From Lunularia cruciata (Eukaryota > Streptophyta > Marchantiopsida > Lunulariales > Lunulariaceae), in contig OX419755.1 of the NCBI GenBank assembly GCA_948567375.1, positions 20,651,001 to 20,715,000 on the forward strand: DNA of 64,000 bases, in the 5' to 3' direction. Below the pieces are notes generated by a model, which was not told the origin of the DNA, did no database searches, and saw nothing but the letters and a program-made list of their open reading frames with translations. Both the position numbers and the translations under genes were made by a program. The stretch's first letter is position 1; every line of letters starts with the position of its first letter. Shown here in pieces: positions 19,568 through 30,851 of the stretch.

Positions 19568-22500
19568 GAATATGTATACTGAGCAGGTGTGGCGAAGGAT
19601 CGAGGGGAGCTTTTCCGGCGGTGGAGCCAGGCAACATATTATGCACCGCAATGAGGCCGGATTTAATCACATGCAATTGGAGGTTGAGCTGCCCGAGTAC
19701 CACAGCCTGCCTGGAGCTGATCCCGCCGGTCCGCCGGATCTTTTCAAGGGCGAGTCGTCCAAATGGGAGGCAATTGCAGATCTGGATAGGTTTTTCGAGC
19801 GAATTTACCACTACTATTGTGACAAAGGATTCTGGTGTATAGTGACACAATGGATCGTGGAATTGATCACCCTTGGATTTACAATTAGTTTTTCAGGATT
19901 TCTCCTTCTCTTCGTAAATTGGCGCGGGCTTCTTCATGCCAAGTGTGGTATAGAAGGGATAGAGAAAACTGGGAGGGATTGCAATCTTTACGAGGAGGCA
20001 CTATGGCCGCACCCTCTCAAGCCTTTTTCATTCTCCACACTTGTTGTGGTTGTCTACCTCACTATTTTCTCGTTCTACTGGCTCTTCTGTTTCCTGCGAT
20101 TTTTCACTCAGCTTAGGGAGACTCTCGAAATTCGCGACTTTTGTCATAACAGGTGAGACTTGATGTTTACGTCATGCACCTCATGTTGCGTGCTATGAGA
20201 AGCGTGCGTTTACAATTTTTTTGTTACATTTCAGGGTATCGGGTCGTCGTTTGGCCCCGCTATGGTAGGTTTTAGTCCCAAATCCCCACCCGGTGCTGAG
20301 ATTAGTGAGCCAAACTTCCCCATGTCGTTTTGTGCTTAAGTTGTAATGCAGGATAGGTCAGGTCAGTCTCGATCTCACCGGAGCTACCGCATCAATTATG
20401 GTGCTAGGTAATTCAGACAATAGTCTATAAAGAATTTAGTATCCTTACAAAATCAGATTCCGCTGATGCAGCTTGGGAGTGTCAGAGCACGAGTTGCGTA
20501 CAATGCAATGGCCAATGCTGGTGGATAAATTGGTCGAGGTGCAACATCGCCAACGGTTGTGTATAGTGAAAGAGTTGTCTGCACATGATATTGTAAGCAG
20601 GATCATGCGCAAGGACAATTATTTGATAGGTTTGCTGAACAAGGGCGTTCTTGCGTTGGAAATTCCACATTGGTTGCCTGGAGTGGGTCCCGTGATCACT
20701 CGAAATGATGGTGTACAGAAGCGTTTACTGCTAACCAAAACCATGGAATGGACGCTGAATTGGTGTATCTTGCAGAATATGTTCGACAGGCAAGTGACCT
20801 GTTGAACTGTAGTCTATTGGTTTTTGTCAAACTTTTGGAACATAAACTTCAATCAATCATCAGTAGGGACCAAAATGGACTAGAGAAACTCCTTGCTTTC
20901 AACGTTCAAATTATTCTCTTTCTATTTGGTTTTCACCTTGTTGAAGGTTTGTCCTAACGACGAGCAAGTGATTATACCTGTAGCGCTGTTCTAGACCATT
21001 AAACTTTCTTCATCATCCGTTTCTGCTCGGCTGCCTTCGTCATCGTTGACAGGTTGACTTTTTCTGTTTGTGCAGTAATTTCTTGATACGCAGGGACTTC
21101 ACAAGCAATCCTGATCGTTTGAGAAAACGGCTGATGACCGTTGGGCTCTGTATGTTAATGTTATCGCCCTTTCTCATCATCTTTATGCTGCTGTATTTCT
21201 TCCTCCGCTATGCCGAACAGTTTTACCATCAACCAAGTGCGGCAGGCTCTCGGCGGTGGTCCAACCTGTCAAGGTGGACTTTTCGCGAATTTAACGAGGT
21301 ACTTCCACCAGTTAATCTTTTGGGTGGTATTTAATCTTGTCTGCTGTCAGGAATCTTTCACCCTAAATTGTAAGCACTGTAATCACAGCTGCACAACTCC
21401 TGTTCAGGCAGACACTCGGATTTGAGTCCGAATCACTCTTGAATTAGGGACCGCACTTTCTGTTTACCAAATATTAACGTACTTGGTCTGGAGTACTTGT
21501 ACTAGGTCTGGTATTTATCATGTGAGAGATGTGCCCCACTCTATGATGAAATCACTTCTATTTTCGTATAGTTGGAATCAGATCTGAGATTCTGCTAGGA
21601 AGGTACACTCGTATGTCATCTCTGTGTCGCCTTAATGGCAGTCGCTTACAGTCCCGTTGTTCTCTCCAGTTGGACCATATGTTTAAGAGGAGGCTGAACG
21701 CTAGCTACAAGTATGCTGTGGAGTATGTGAAGCAGTTCCCGTCGCCAATTGTTTCCATGGTGGCCAAACTTATTGCCTTCATCAGTGGAGCCTTTGCGGC
21801 GGTCCTCATCTTGGTTGCGCTTTTTGATGAGACTCTTCTTCAGGCTCATGTGCGTGGTCAAGACGATCCTTATGTTACATGAAGAGAAATAAGCGTTCGA
21901 CAGAACAAATAATGACTTTCTGGAGGGTATTAGTGTCTTCAGAATGGGGCCTTGAACGAAAGCATGTACTTCTTGTGTCGTTGACATTTGAGAGAGAAAA
22001 AAGCTGAAAAGCTGGGAATCAATCTTCTAGGCCAAATCAATGATCAAACAGCATCTCTCCTGCAAGTGCGCTGGTTGTCACTGTCCTTCTCTTTTACACT
22101 GCTTGGGTTGGGAAGTCACAGTCTGCAATTAATTCTTTAACGTCAGAGTGCTAAAGCTTTTGCGCACTTCCTGACCTTGCAGATTTTTGATCGCAACCTT
22201 TTCTGGTACACGGCAGTACTTGCAGCGATCATTCAAGTAAGTCGATCGCTGGTTGCAGAAGAGTTCCAGATTTTTGACCCAGAAGGTGTCATGCGGCAGA
22301 TTGCGTATCATACCCACTACATGCCCAAGCATTGGCGCGGTGCTGAGAACACTGACAGGGTTAGGGCAGAGTTTGAAGCACATTTCCAGGTAAGCGGAAA
22401 TTTTATCTTTATGAACACTATCATAGGGTTTGTCAAAGACCATGGAACTAAGTTCGTTGAGTGCAACTAATGATTGTCAACAACAACTATCCCTCATGCA

Positions 22501-24511
22501 AGCACTCAATGTCCACAGGGATCATAGTAGAATTTGATAATCTTGTTTCTAACACTGTTGCTTGATTGTTTGCACCAGTACAAGGGTGCACTCTTCTTTG
22601 AGGAGATGGTGTCTATCTTCGTGACACCTTTTATTCTGTGGTTCTACCTTCCGAAGGTACTTAACTTGAACTGCGCAATCTGGCTTCACTAAATATTCGT
22701 CATCTGGGAGACGTGCTTGTTAAAGCTTGTACCAATGGTTTACCTCTTTGGAGCATAAGTTGACAAGACCCCGTTACAGATGTTTACTGTCATCATAATC
22801 TCTTTCTAGCATTTGGTTAATACGTTCGACAACTGGCATGGCAGTGCGTGGATGAGGTGCTGCAGTTTGTCACAGATTTCACAACAACTGTCGATGGCGT
22901 AGGATCCGTTTGCAGGTCAGCTCTTTTCAAGGAAACACTTCAAAGCTCATGGTTTCTCCTGTCGGTTGTTTATTTTCATTAGGAACCCTTTGGATGAACA
23001 AATTCAAGGGCTTGCTCGTTATATTCCCAGTTTTGATGCAATCGGGAAGTTGGAATTTGTGCTCTTAGGTGTTAGGTCCTCTCCTGTTCCCCTACACTTA
23101 GAAATACTCGGAGAAGTCGTACATCTTATGGGTGTAATATGCCAAGACATTATGCAGGGGACTCTTTTCGGTATTGTGACATGGTATCTTCCTTTGTGGT
23201 TGGGCCCAAAGATGACATTAAATTAGAGAAGTACGAACTTTGACAATGGTTAGTATGTAGAGACATGGATATCTGTAAAAGTTATAGTTTCCTACATATT
23301 TATGTCATCTCACATCCCAACAATAAGGCATAGAGTTGGGGTAAGATGGTATAATTGTGTTTCTCCTTTGTCCTTGGCAGCTTGAGTGTTTTTGACTTTG
23401 AACACCATGGCAACAGCAACTATGGTTCACCCTTCCACACAAGCAAGGACCGGCGTAGCTCTCAAGGAAAGATGGAGAAGTCGTTTATCAGGTGCGATCC
23501 ACTTTCCCTTTTGCTTCAAGCTCTCCTTAATTTTCGTTTCTGATTTAAAGCCTTCCAATTTTCTTTGATTTAAACGTAGTCGCCTGGTAATACATTACTT
23601 TTAGATTAAATTGCAGTTAGAAGGTTACATTGTTCGAAATATTACTACTACTACTTTCTAAAGGGAGGTTGACATGAACATTTGACTGTAACAGCTTTAA
23701 GAGCAACTACCCCAATTGGGAGCCAGATGGAAACGGGAAGCATCTGTTATCTGTGATAGCAGACTTTCGCACTCGGAAGGAGGATATGGTTCTGTATACG
23801 CTCGCCCATGCAAATTCGTCCCTAGAAGCAAAAATGCGAAGCACTCCAAGAATGGGAGATAGCCTCTACCAAAGGGCTGGAGATTCCATAAGTAGAGAAA
23901 GATTCGGGAATCAGATGCGTTTGTCTCGCTCACATCTTGTAGATGAAGACCAAGGTTCAGTTCAGTTTAGAGAGAACTATGGCGCTCCGTCTGTCCAGCG
24001 GCCCGATCAGATGTATTGGCTCGACCGATTCTATACCGCTTCTCAAACAGCAGAGCCAAGTGCGGCATCTCATGCTTCAGTAGATCAAATAAACTTCAAT
24101 AGTGAAAGCCAAGGGGGGCGCAACATGCAGACTGGTGTATCTGATAGTGAAATACAAGAGAATGTCCATCGCCCAGGGATTGTTCAGCAGATTCCTGCTC
24201 AAGGAGGAGAGAGTCGTTGGTGGGCCAGAAGGGGCCCGGGATCCGCGATGGCACCTGAGAGCACTTTCGATCCTCCAATGTTTGGTGGGGGAGTGGGTAT
24301 GTTAGAAAGTCAAGATGATTTTTATGAAAGTGAAGAAGATCATGAGCGAAGTTGGATAAATAGGAGGCATTCTGGGAGTGCCTATTTAAGCCGGCAGATC
24401 TCGGACGATGAAGCTTCGCACCTCGATCTTCCGTTCGGTGATGCGTTTGACAAGCCACAGGATGTATCTGGGACAGGTGAAAGGCCTTCTTCATCTGATA
24501 GCAGAAACTAA
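19560..24511 (+). CDS. ATG9: Autophagy-related protein 9 (nine coding exons)
   Basis: ATG9 is the multispanning membrane protein (a lipid scramblase in studied species) that brings vesicles to the growing autophagosome. Exons read as 19560-20152, 20472-20789, 21076-21298, 21670-21849, 22183-22389, 22579-22656, 22845-22915, 23381-23491 and 23695-24511, giving 865 aa, close to the usual plant length. Conserved blocks include IADLDRFFERIYHYYCDKGF, FYWLFCFLRFFTQL, LMRK-type RIMRKDNYLIGLLNKG, LTKTMEWTLNWCILQ, RRWSNLSRWTFREFNEV, KQFPSPIVSMVAK, HYMPKHWRG, EEMVSIFVTPF, and FEHHGN near the C-terminal tail. The tail is Ser/acidic and poorly conserved, as in other ATG9s. Intron 2 has a GC donor (AG|GCAAGT). 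In-frame ATGs at 19521, 19560 and 19572 are all possible starts; 19560 is chosen for length. Splice sites are inferred from frame and family similarity. Confidence 0.93.
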
Positions 24512-24600
24512 AGGCCCAGCTGTTGTTGGATTCGTTATTCTGCACCACAATCATTACTAAAGGTACGCTCGGGTTTTACTCGAACTTAGCTACAGATGTT

Positions 24601-24606
24601 AATAAA
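24601..24606 (+). terminator. Candidate poly(A) signal of ATG9
   Basis: AATAAA lies 90 nt past the ATG9 stop codon, a plausible position. There is no transcript evidence. Confidence 0.4.
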
Positions 24607-26574
24607 GGATTTGTAGGAGGTGTGAATCGATGTAAAGTTAATTTAAATAATAAATTCAAGATTTTGGTTTAAAAGTGGACCAGTTTAGTTAGTACGGTCT
24701 AGTTTTATTACAAAACTTGAACTTCTATCTTTGGGCCCTAATTTTGTTTCTCCTTTCTCCTATACAAAACTGTTAAATATAGTGAAATAGCCATAGCACG
24801 GAGGGTCCTTTCGCAATTCGCAAATCGCAAATTACAAATTGAAAGTCCCTTTGGGAGTGTGACTGCAGTTTTATCTCTCATTTCTTACTTTCGTGTGATT
24901 GTCTAGAACATAGCTGACTATCAACTACTGTATGCCTTAAATTATCTGCTCTCATGTCCTAATATCCGCTCCCTGGTTGCAGTGTGCAGATTGTTAATCC
25001 GCGTACACCATTTTTTACCTCTTCACCAGCACAGTAATTTTACTCTGTCCCAAAATCAGGGATCAGAGATTTGTACCAGATCTAGTGAGCGACCAATCTG
25101 CCTAAGTAAGTTGTGCTCTACATAGTCAACCTTTGAGCATGCGAGCACTTTATCCCTCTACCAAGCATATATCCATGAAAGGTGAAGAGAAGTTCGATCT
25201 AGGAACTAAATCGATCCGATTCGTTTGAAAAGGTCAGCTTTCAGCCTTGTAAAATTATCCTCCCTATCAACTGTTAATACATTACTGGAGGATTCGAAGG
25301 CTCAGGTAGTAGATACCCATTTTTAGGTTCCTCATTCATCGCCCAGAGTTGTGTTGATCTTTCTTGTCTGTATCAGGCACTTCTTCTCAGGCCTTTGCTG
25401 AACTATAAAGCTTTCCTGTTACATCTTGTAAATAAATCACTGTCGTAGTATGTGGCTCTGCTACTCTGTGAGCTCACGGCACTCTCCACTAAGTTGTCCG
25501 GTGTCTTGGGTCCCTGTTGGATAGACACCGTTCAGTTCGTATACCAGCGAATTGGCGAATTTGCAATGGGAGTCATCGTGGGGCTTTGCCTGGTGCTGGA
25601 TTAGTGGATGAAATACGTAAGAATCATATTCTAATCATCTTTTTGTCGGTAGATACAGGTTGGGTTTATGCGGGATTGAATTCCGCTGGGGGAGAACCAT
25701 GGTAACTATTTCCAGGATCTATTATGGCATTTGGGTACATTATACAGTGAGGTATTGTGAGTTTGGGGTTTGGGCCAAGCTTGTGAAGATCTTTCATGTC
25801 GTATTGGTCGAAGAGTCAACACAATGTTGAAAACTGATCCGCAGTAATTCTCAGAAGCTACTCTCGTATACGTGGCTAGATTGGCTTCACCACCTGAAAG
25901 TAGCTTAGTATTGCACTACGAGGTTATTTGAAACCATGTTGGTCTACGTAGCACGCTTAAATTTAGACTCGGACTGTAGTTTTCTTGGAAGGAAGCCCCA
26001 CTCATGTCTGCTGCACAAGGTATGATGAAGCTGTGTCGCAAGGTACCTGTACCATGGGCGTGCAAGGAAACGTGATCTCCTCTGCTTGCTCTGTATTCTG
26101 GACCTCTTGCTGGGTTTAGATATCTATATATTGGAACCTTGAAAGCTAAATCTGCGGGTTCTGTTCGAAACTATATCATTAGGTCACTGCATTCTGCTGA
26201 ACTGTAATAATTTTTCACTTAGATCGAGCATTCCTCCTAAAAAACCCTTCAGTCATCATGCGCAGCTCTAGCTTATATTGAGACCCATATCAATCTTAGA
26301 CGTCCTTTGAAGGCCTTCTGCGTAATCCTGCGAACAATCGCGCGTCCAAATCATGATTCCAACGCGCGTTTGTTGATTGTATTTCAGTGGACATCGAACC
26401 AGCTCAGGGACAGTCCAGCCTTAAGTTCAATGTCCACTGAAATACACAACAAAACTCACAGGAAGTTGTGTACTGATCTGGGGTACAGCGTCGACACCTC
26501 TAACGTCATGTCCAGTCTCTAGACTTGTACTCCAGCCAAGTCAGGAACTGGAAAAACCTGGCCATGTTAGGATG

Positions 26575-26618
26575 CTTTCGCGTCACCATATACCAGTAGT
26601 GTCCATTTGACGCGAAAG
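26575..26618. repeat. Perfect 11-bp inverted repeat
   Basis: CTTTCGCGTCA (26575-26585) and TGACGCGAAAG (26608-26618) are exact inverted copies separated by 22 nt. TTTCGCGC-like and TGACG cores resemble E2F and bZIP sites, but this is only a likeness. Right after it come tandem 'gacttttcctacacc' units. Confidence 0.85.
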
Positions 26619-27767
26619 ACGATGTAGCTGCCCAGACTTTTCCTACACCGGACTTTTCCTACACCAGACTTTTTCTCAATTCTCCACTCCACTAGGAAGG
26701 CCCCCAAAGTACACGATGACTGCGAACTCTTGAGGTATCCGTATTTTGGAAGTTTCTGTCACGCTTCTGCACTGCAGGCGGAACTTTTCTGCGAGGAAGT
26801 AGGAAGAACTGTCCTAACTGGCAACTATAGTCAAATCCATCGGTCCGTTTATGCAACAGAAACCTCCTATAAGCTCTTTTCAGGAATGCGTAGGTCTGTC
26901 GAGCAACAGAAACTTTTGAGATCGTGATTAAGGGTCCCATCCAGATTTCGGAAAGTGAAGGAGTCTGAAGACAGACATACAGTACGTTATGGATACAAAG
27001 CAACGAGAAACTGCGAGATATCATATCCACAGGCAAAACCTGGACCCACTAGATCGACAGCGTACGTACACTGTATCTATATCCAGGACACGCGAGTATG
27101 ACAAGGTCATTGAGTGTAGAAGAAACTAGTTAGAGTGGATAGAATAGACCTCTAGTAAACGTGGTGTTCTTCCATTAGGGGCGTACGGTAAAAGCTGTTG
27201 CTGAGTAGGGGCGTGGCATGAGGCGGCGGCAACTCAACTGTACGCCGCCTCGTGCACGTACAGAGCCTCGTGCCTCATGGCTCTCTCCTTCATCGAGCTG
27301 CCGTTATCATTTGGAGATCTCACTGTTACATGCTACTCCTTTTGCAAGCAGCTGCGATTACTTAGTTACGTCCACGTAGATCTCAATCTGTATAATGCTG
27401 TCTTATCTTAATTGAAAGAATTGGAAGTACCATTCTACGTTTCTTTAAATTGCTTAGAGTCCTAGTGGTGCAGATAGTTTCTTTTTCCGTCACTTGAGAT
27501 CGAGTGAAATTTATTGTTAATGTCCCGTAACAGACTCCCGTTTGTGCTTATCAAAACAAAAATGGTGAAATTCGGCCTCTGTTGTGGTGGGTTACGAACT
27601 CCTCAAAAGACACTCATGATGACAAACAAAATGAAAGGGGATCCAACAGAACTAAATAATAGTTTATAGAAACGGCATCTAGATCTATTAAGCGATATCT
27701 GGTTGTCTCCTGCCCAGTGACATATGGCATGCACATTCGTTTCTACGTTGCCTGTTCTTTCGTAAAA

Positions 27768-27870
27768 AGACGACCACATAGAACACAAGAAGGTTGGGAA
27801 GACCCCATCAAGCCGTACATGGGAGAGACAAAAGAGGTAGAATGGGGCTAGGCCCCAATAGTATCGATAT
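27768..27870 (-). repeat. Dispersed non-LTR 3' tail, inverted copy
   Basis: The reverse complement reads 'tggggcctagccccattcta', then 'cctcttttgtctctcccatg', 'tacggcttgatggggtcttc' and 'ccaaccttcttgtgttctat'. It matches 4675-4770 and 52233-52345 with a few differences. There is no RT sequence beside it, so this is another 5'-truncated copy. Confidence 0.75.
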
Positions 27871-29337
27871 GTCTGTTCTTACTAGAATATGAAATATGAG
27901 TTCTTTCTATGGTTCATTTCGCGACAACTACAACCAAGAACATGATCAACTGGATGCACATACTGTCCTGTAGATTACCCGTTGGGTCTTTAAGCTCGAG
28001 TTCTTAGTCACGGCAGACCATAGGTATTAGTCTGATGGAACAAATTGAGCAGAGGAAGTGATCACGTGCCCTGGTAAAAAATCAGACTGTCAACCTTAGT
28101 TCTGAACATAAATTTCGTAGTAGATGTCCAAACTGGAGAGATCGATCGCACCCACTGGTTGTAGGAGTGACGATTGGGAACTACTCAGGTGGAAGGATGC
28201 TTTTTCTGAGGAGATGTTCACGCAAGTAGAAGTAAAATAAAGCCCCGTTTCCCAGTAAGTTTCTTTAGTGCTGAAGCTGTTTCAAGGATTTCTTCAATGG
28301 CAGTTAGTTAGTGGTCGGATTGAAGACTCGGGGATTGGGCAGCTGATGTTAATGAATCATGTGGTTTTGAAGACCACCTAAGTCGGTTACCGTTACGTAT
28401 CCCGGGTCTATGGCAGCGGGCATGCTCACGGACGGGAGTTCGTTGTATGCATATATTAAGCCCACACAGATCATTGCAATCCTTCATTCCGTAGATGTCA
28501 ATCTGGGATTTTCTGTGGAGGAAGCTAGACATGGGTAACTCTAGAGTACTTTGAATCCCGAATGTATGAGGTGATCCACACTGTTCGACTACTTCGGACC
28601 ACTTCGGGCACTTGACGTAAACGAATTTTCGGCTTCTGAGTTTCTACTACTCTGTGTGAACAGTGGGTGTCGTTGGAAGGCGAGTTGATTCGGTACACAG
28701 CATTCGAGAATGTATTGATTGCTGAGTTCGAGCCCCCACACCATCGTTGCAGCTATCTCTAACCGTCTACATGGTATTCACCTGAAATAGAAACGCTAGC
28801 AAGTGCTGACGATTCAAGACGAACTACTGAACACTTGAAAACATCACCCATCGAAAACCTGTAATGAGTTGTAATCTTCAAAATGACTAGGACATGAAAC
28901 ATCGAAAGTTCCGGCAAGTCACAATATGATATTTTACACGATCCTTACGCTCTGACATGTGGGGGAGGTGCGTTTGCTTTAGTTTAACTGACTCTCCGAA
29001 TATATTGACAATTCAAGTTCGGACTAGCTTCATAGTACAGCGAGCTTCTATTTGGTGTTTGACATTTTCTATAGCTTTCAGCACCAGTAGTCCTCTTAAC
29101 ATGACCGAGTAGTGCAGGCATAAGTGATTGAAGGCTCTTTTTAATCATCTCCATAACTTTCACCACTACTGAAACTGTTTGGATGTTAACATTCTCAACA
29201 GAAATGTAAGTCTGAAGGGTAGACTTGTATTCATCTCCTTCCTGATTATTTCCATATTTTGTTCCCCACTGTCCAAATATTCAACAGAGTTATGAGTCTG
29301 AGCTTCGACTGAACCAAAGACTCAAATAAATAGCACC

Positions 29338-30851
29338 ATGGGCAAACTTCTGGCTCTCAGATCTATGACTAGAGTCCTTGTCATAATGGTCATGAGCACT
29401 TCGGCTTCTGGGGGGTTCAGCCAAGCAGTTTCTGTGGTAGCTCCAGCAGCTGCAGAAAGTCCACCGTTAACCAACGAGGAGATAGTTCTAGGACATCCGG
29501 ATGGTGGCCATCTTGAGACTATGCACTCTGTATCCCCTCTCTTGACTACTGAAGAAATTGATCGTCTGACCAGCTTGGAAATAGAGCCCGTGCAATCTGC
29601 TGGCATAATGCGAAGAGTGGCCCCATACACTGTTGGTCGCTGGAATTATGCACACGCTACCTTCTATGGAGATGAAACTGCACTAGAAACCATGCGTGAG
29701 TGTTCCGAACTCAGACTCGATTATTCATAGGTAAAGCAATTTGTCCTAAGGAAATAGAAATTCAATCGCTTCCTAAATTTCATGACTTGTGGGAAGGTTG
29801 ATTAACTTGGGATCTTCCGTGATGCAGAAGGTGCATGTGGTTATGGGAACTTGTATCAGGATGGGTACGGGACAGCAACCACAGCACTGAGTACAACCCT
29901 TTTCAACAATGGATTTGCTTGTGGGAGCTGTTATGAGATCCGGTGTGTGGCTTCATGGGCTTGTTATCTGGGAAGCCCATCCACGATTGTGACAGCCACG
30001 AACTTCTGTCCACCGAATTGGCTGAGGCCAACAAATAATGGGGGCTGGTGTAACCCACCTAGGCAACACTTCGACATGTCGAAACCAGCTTTTGAGAAGA
30101 TCGCTTATTGGAAAGCTGGAATAGTTCCCGTTGCGTACCGCAGGCACGTTTGCCACTTATTCCTCCTTCTGCTGTTAGTTATAATCCCCAGTTTTGCTCG
30201 GGTATTTGCTCTTGATGGCTGAGAGGAAGAACATCCCGTTCTCCATGTTATATACCTTCACCGCAGAAACCTATATGTATGATCATCCTTCTGGGATGCA
30301 CGTCGATAAACATTGAATGGTGAACGATGTATTCAATGTCTCAGCAGAACGGCAGAAAATCGTAGTGAGCAGATTCTCGGACGTCCAATTACAGAAAGGA
30401 GTCAACACGCTGGATTTCCAAGTACTGAATCTTTTGCAACTCTCATCGATTGTACTTGATATAACATCCTCGTGACTTTAATTGAAATTTCAAGCTTGTC
30501 ATCTCACGGCTATTTCTGTTTGGGAGCAGAATCGCATGTGCCAAGGAGGGAAGCATGGAGTTCAAAATCGAAGGGAACCCATGGTGGCATATAGTATTCG
30601 TGACCAACGTCGGGGGACCGGGAGACATCGGATCACTGTACATTCGTGGTTCCATCACCAAGCGCTGGGTTCAGATGATTCACAATTGGGGGGTTGGATA
30701 TCAGATCTTTCAAAGCTACTTAGGAGAGAGCCTTTCCTTCATGGTCATCTCAAGCTCGAACTCTGAGACAGTCATGGCCTGGAACGTGGTCCCTCAAAAT
30801 TGGCGACTGGGTCAAACCTTCACCGGTGGTCAATTTCAGCATCCTCGTTAA
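29338..30851 (+). CDS. Alpha-expansin-like secreted wall-loosening protein (three exons)
   Basis: Expansins loosen cellulose-hemicellulose contacts in the cell wall without hydrolysis. Exons read as 29338-29695, 29828-30143 and 30530-30851 (331 aa). A hydrophobic signal peptide (about residues 1-30) is followed by an unusually long, unrecognised linker of about 75 residues. The GH45-like domain has [42 protein letters not shown], the alpha-expansin [11 protein letters not shown] (HFD at 30067-30075) and [10 protein letters not shown]. The CBM63-type domain has [22 protein letters not shown]-containing strands and a final GQTFTGGQF. Typical alpha-expansins are near 250 aa, so the extra length is all N-terminal. 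Intron 2 needs a GC donor (CAG|GCACGT at 30144) to keep the [10 protein letters not shown] join in frame. The first exon has a true ATG. Confidence 0.9.

Larger units (their letters stand above)
24607..29337. other. Long intergenic stretch between ATG9 and expansin
   Basis: No supported gene. Frames of 60-114 codons on both strands lack family signals. It contains the inverted repeats at 26575-26618 and 27216-27255, three tandem 'gacttttcctacacc' units at about 26635-26680, and an inverted copy of the dispersed non-LTR tail (27768-27870). The promoter of the expansin gene must lie at its right end. Confidence 0.5.
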
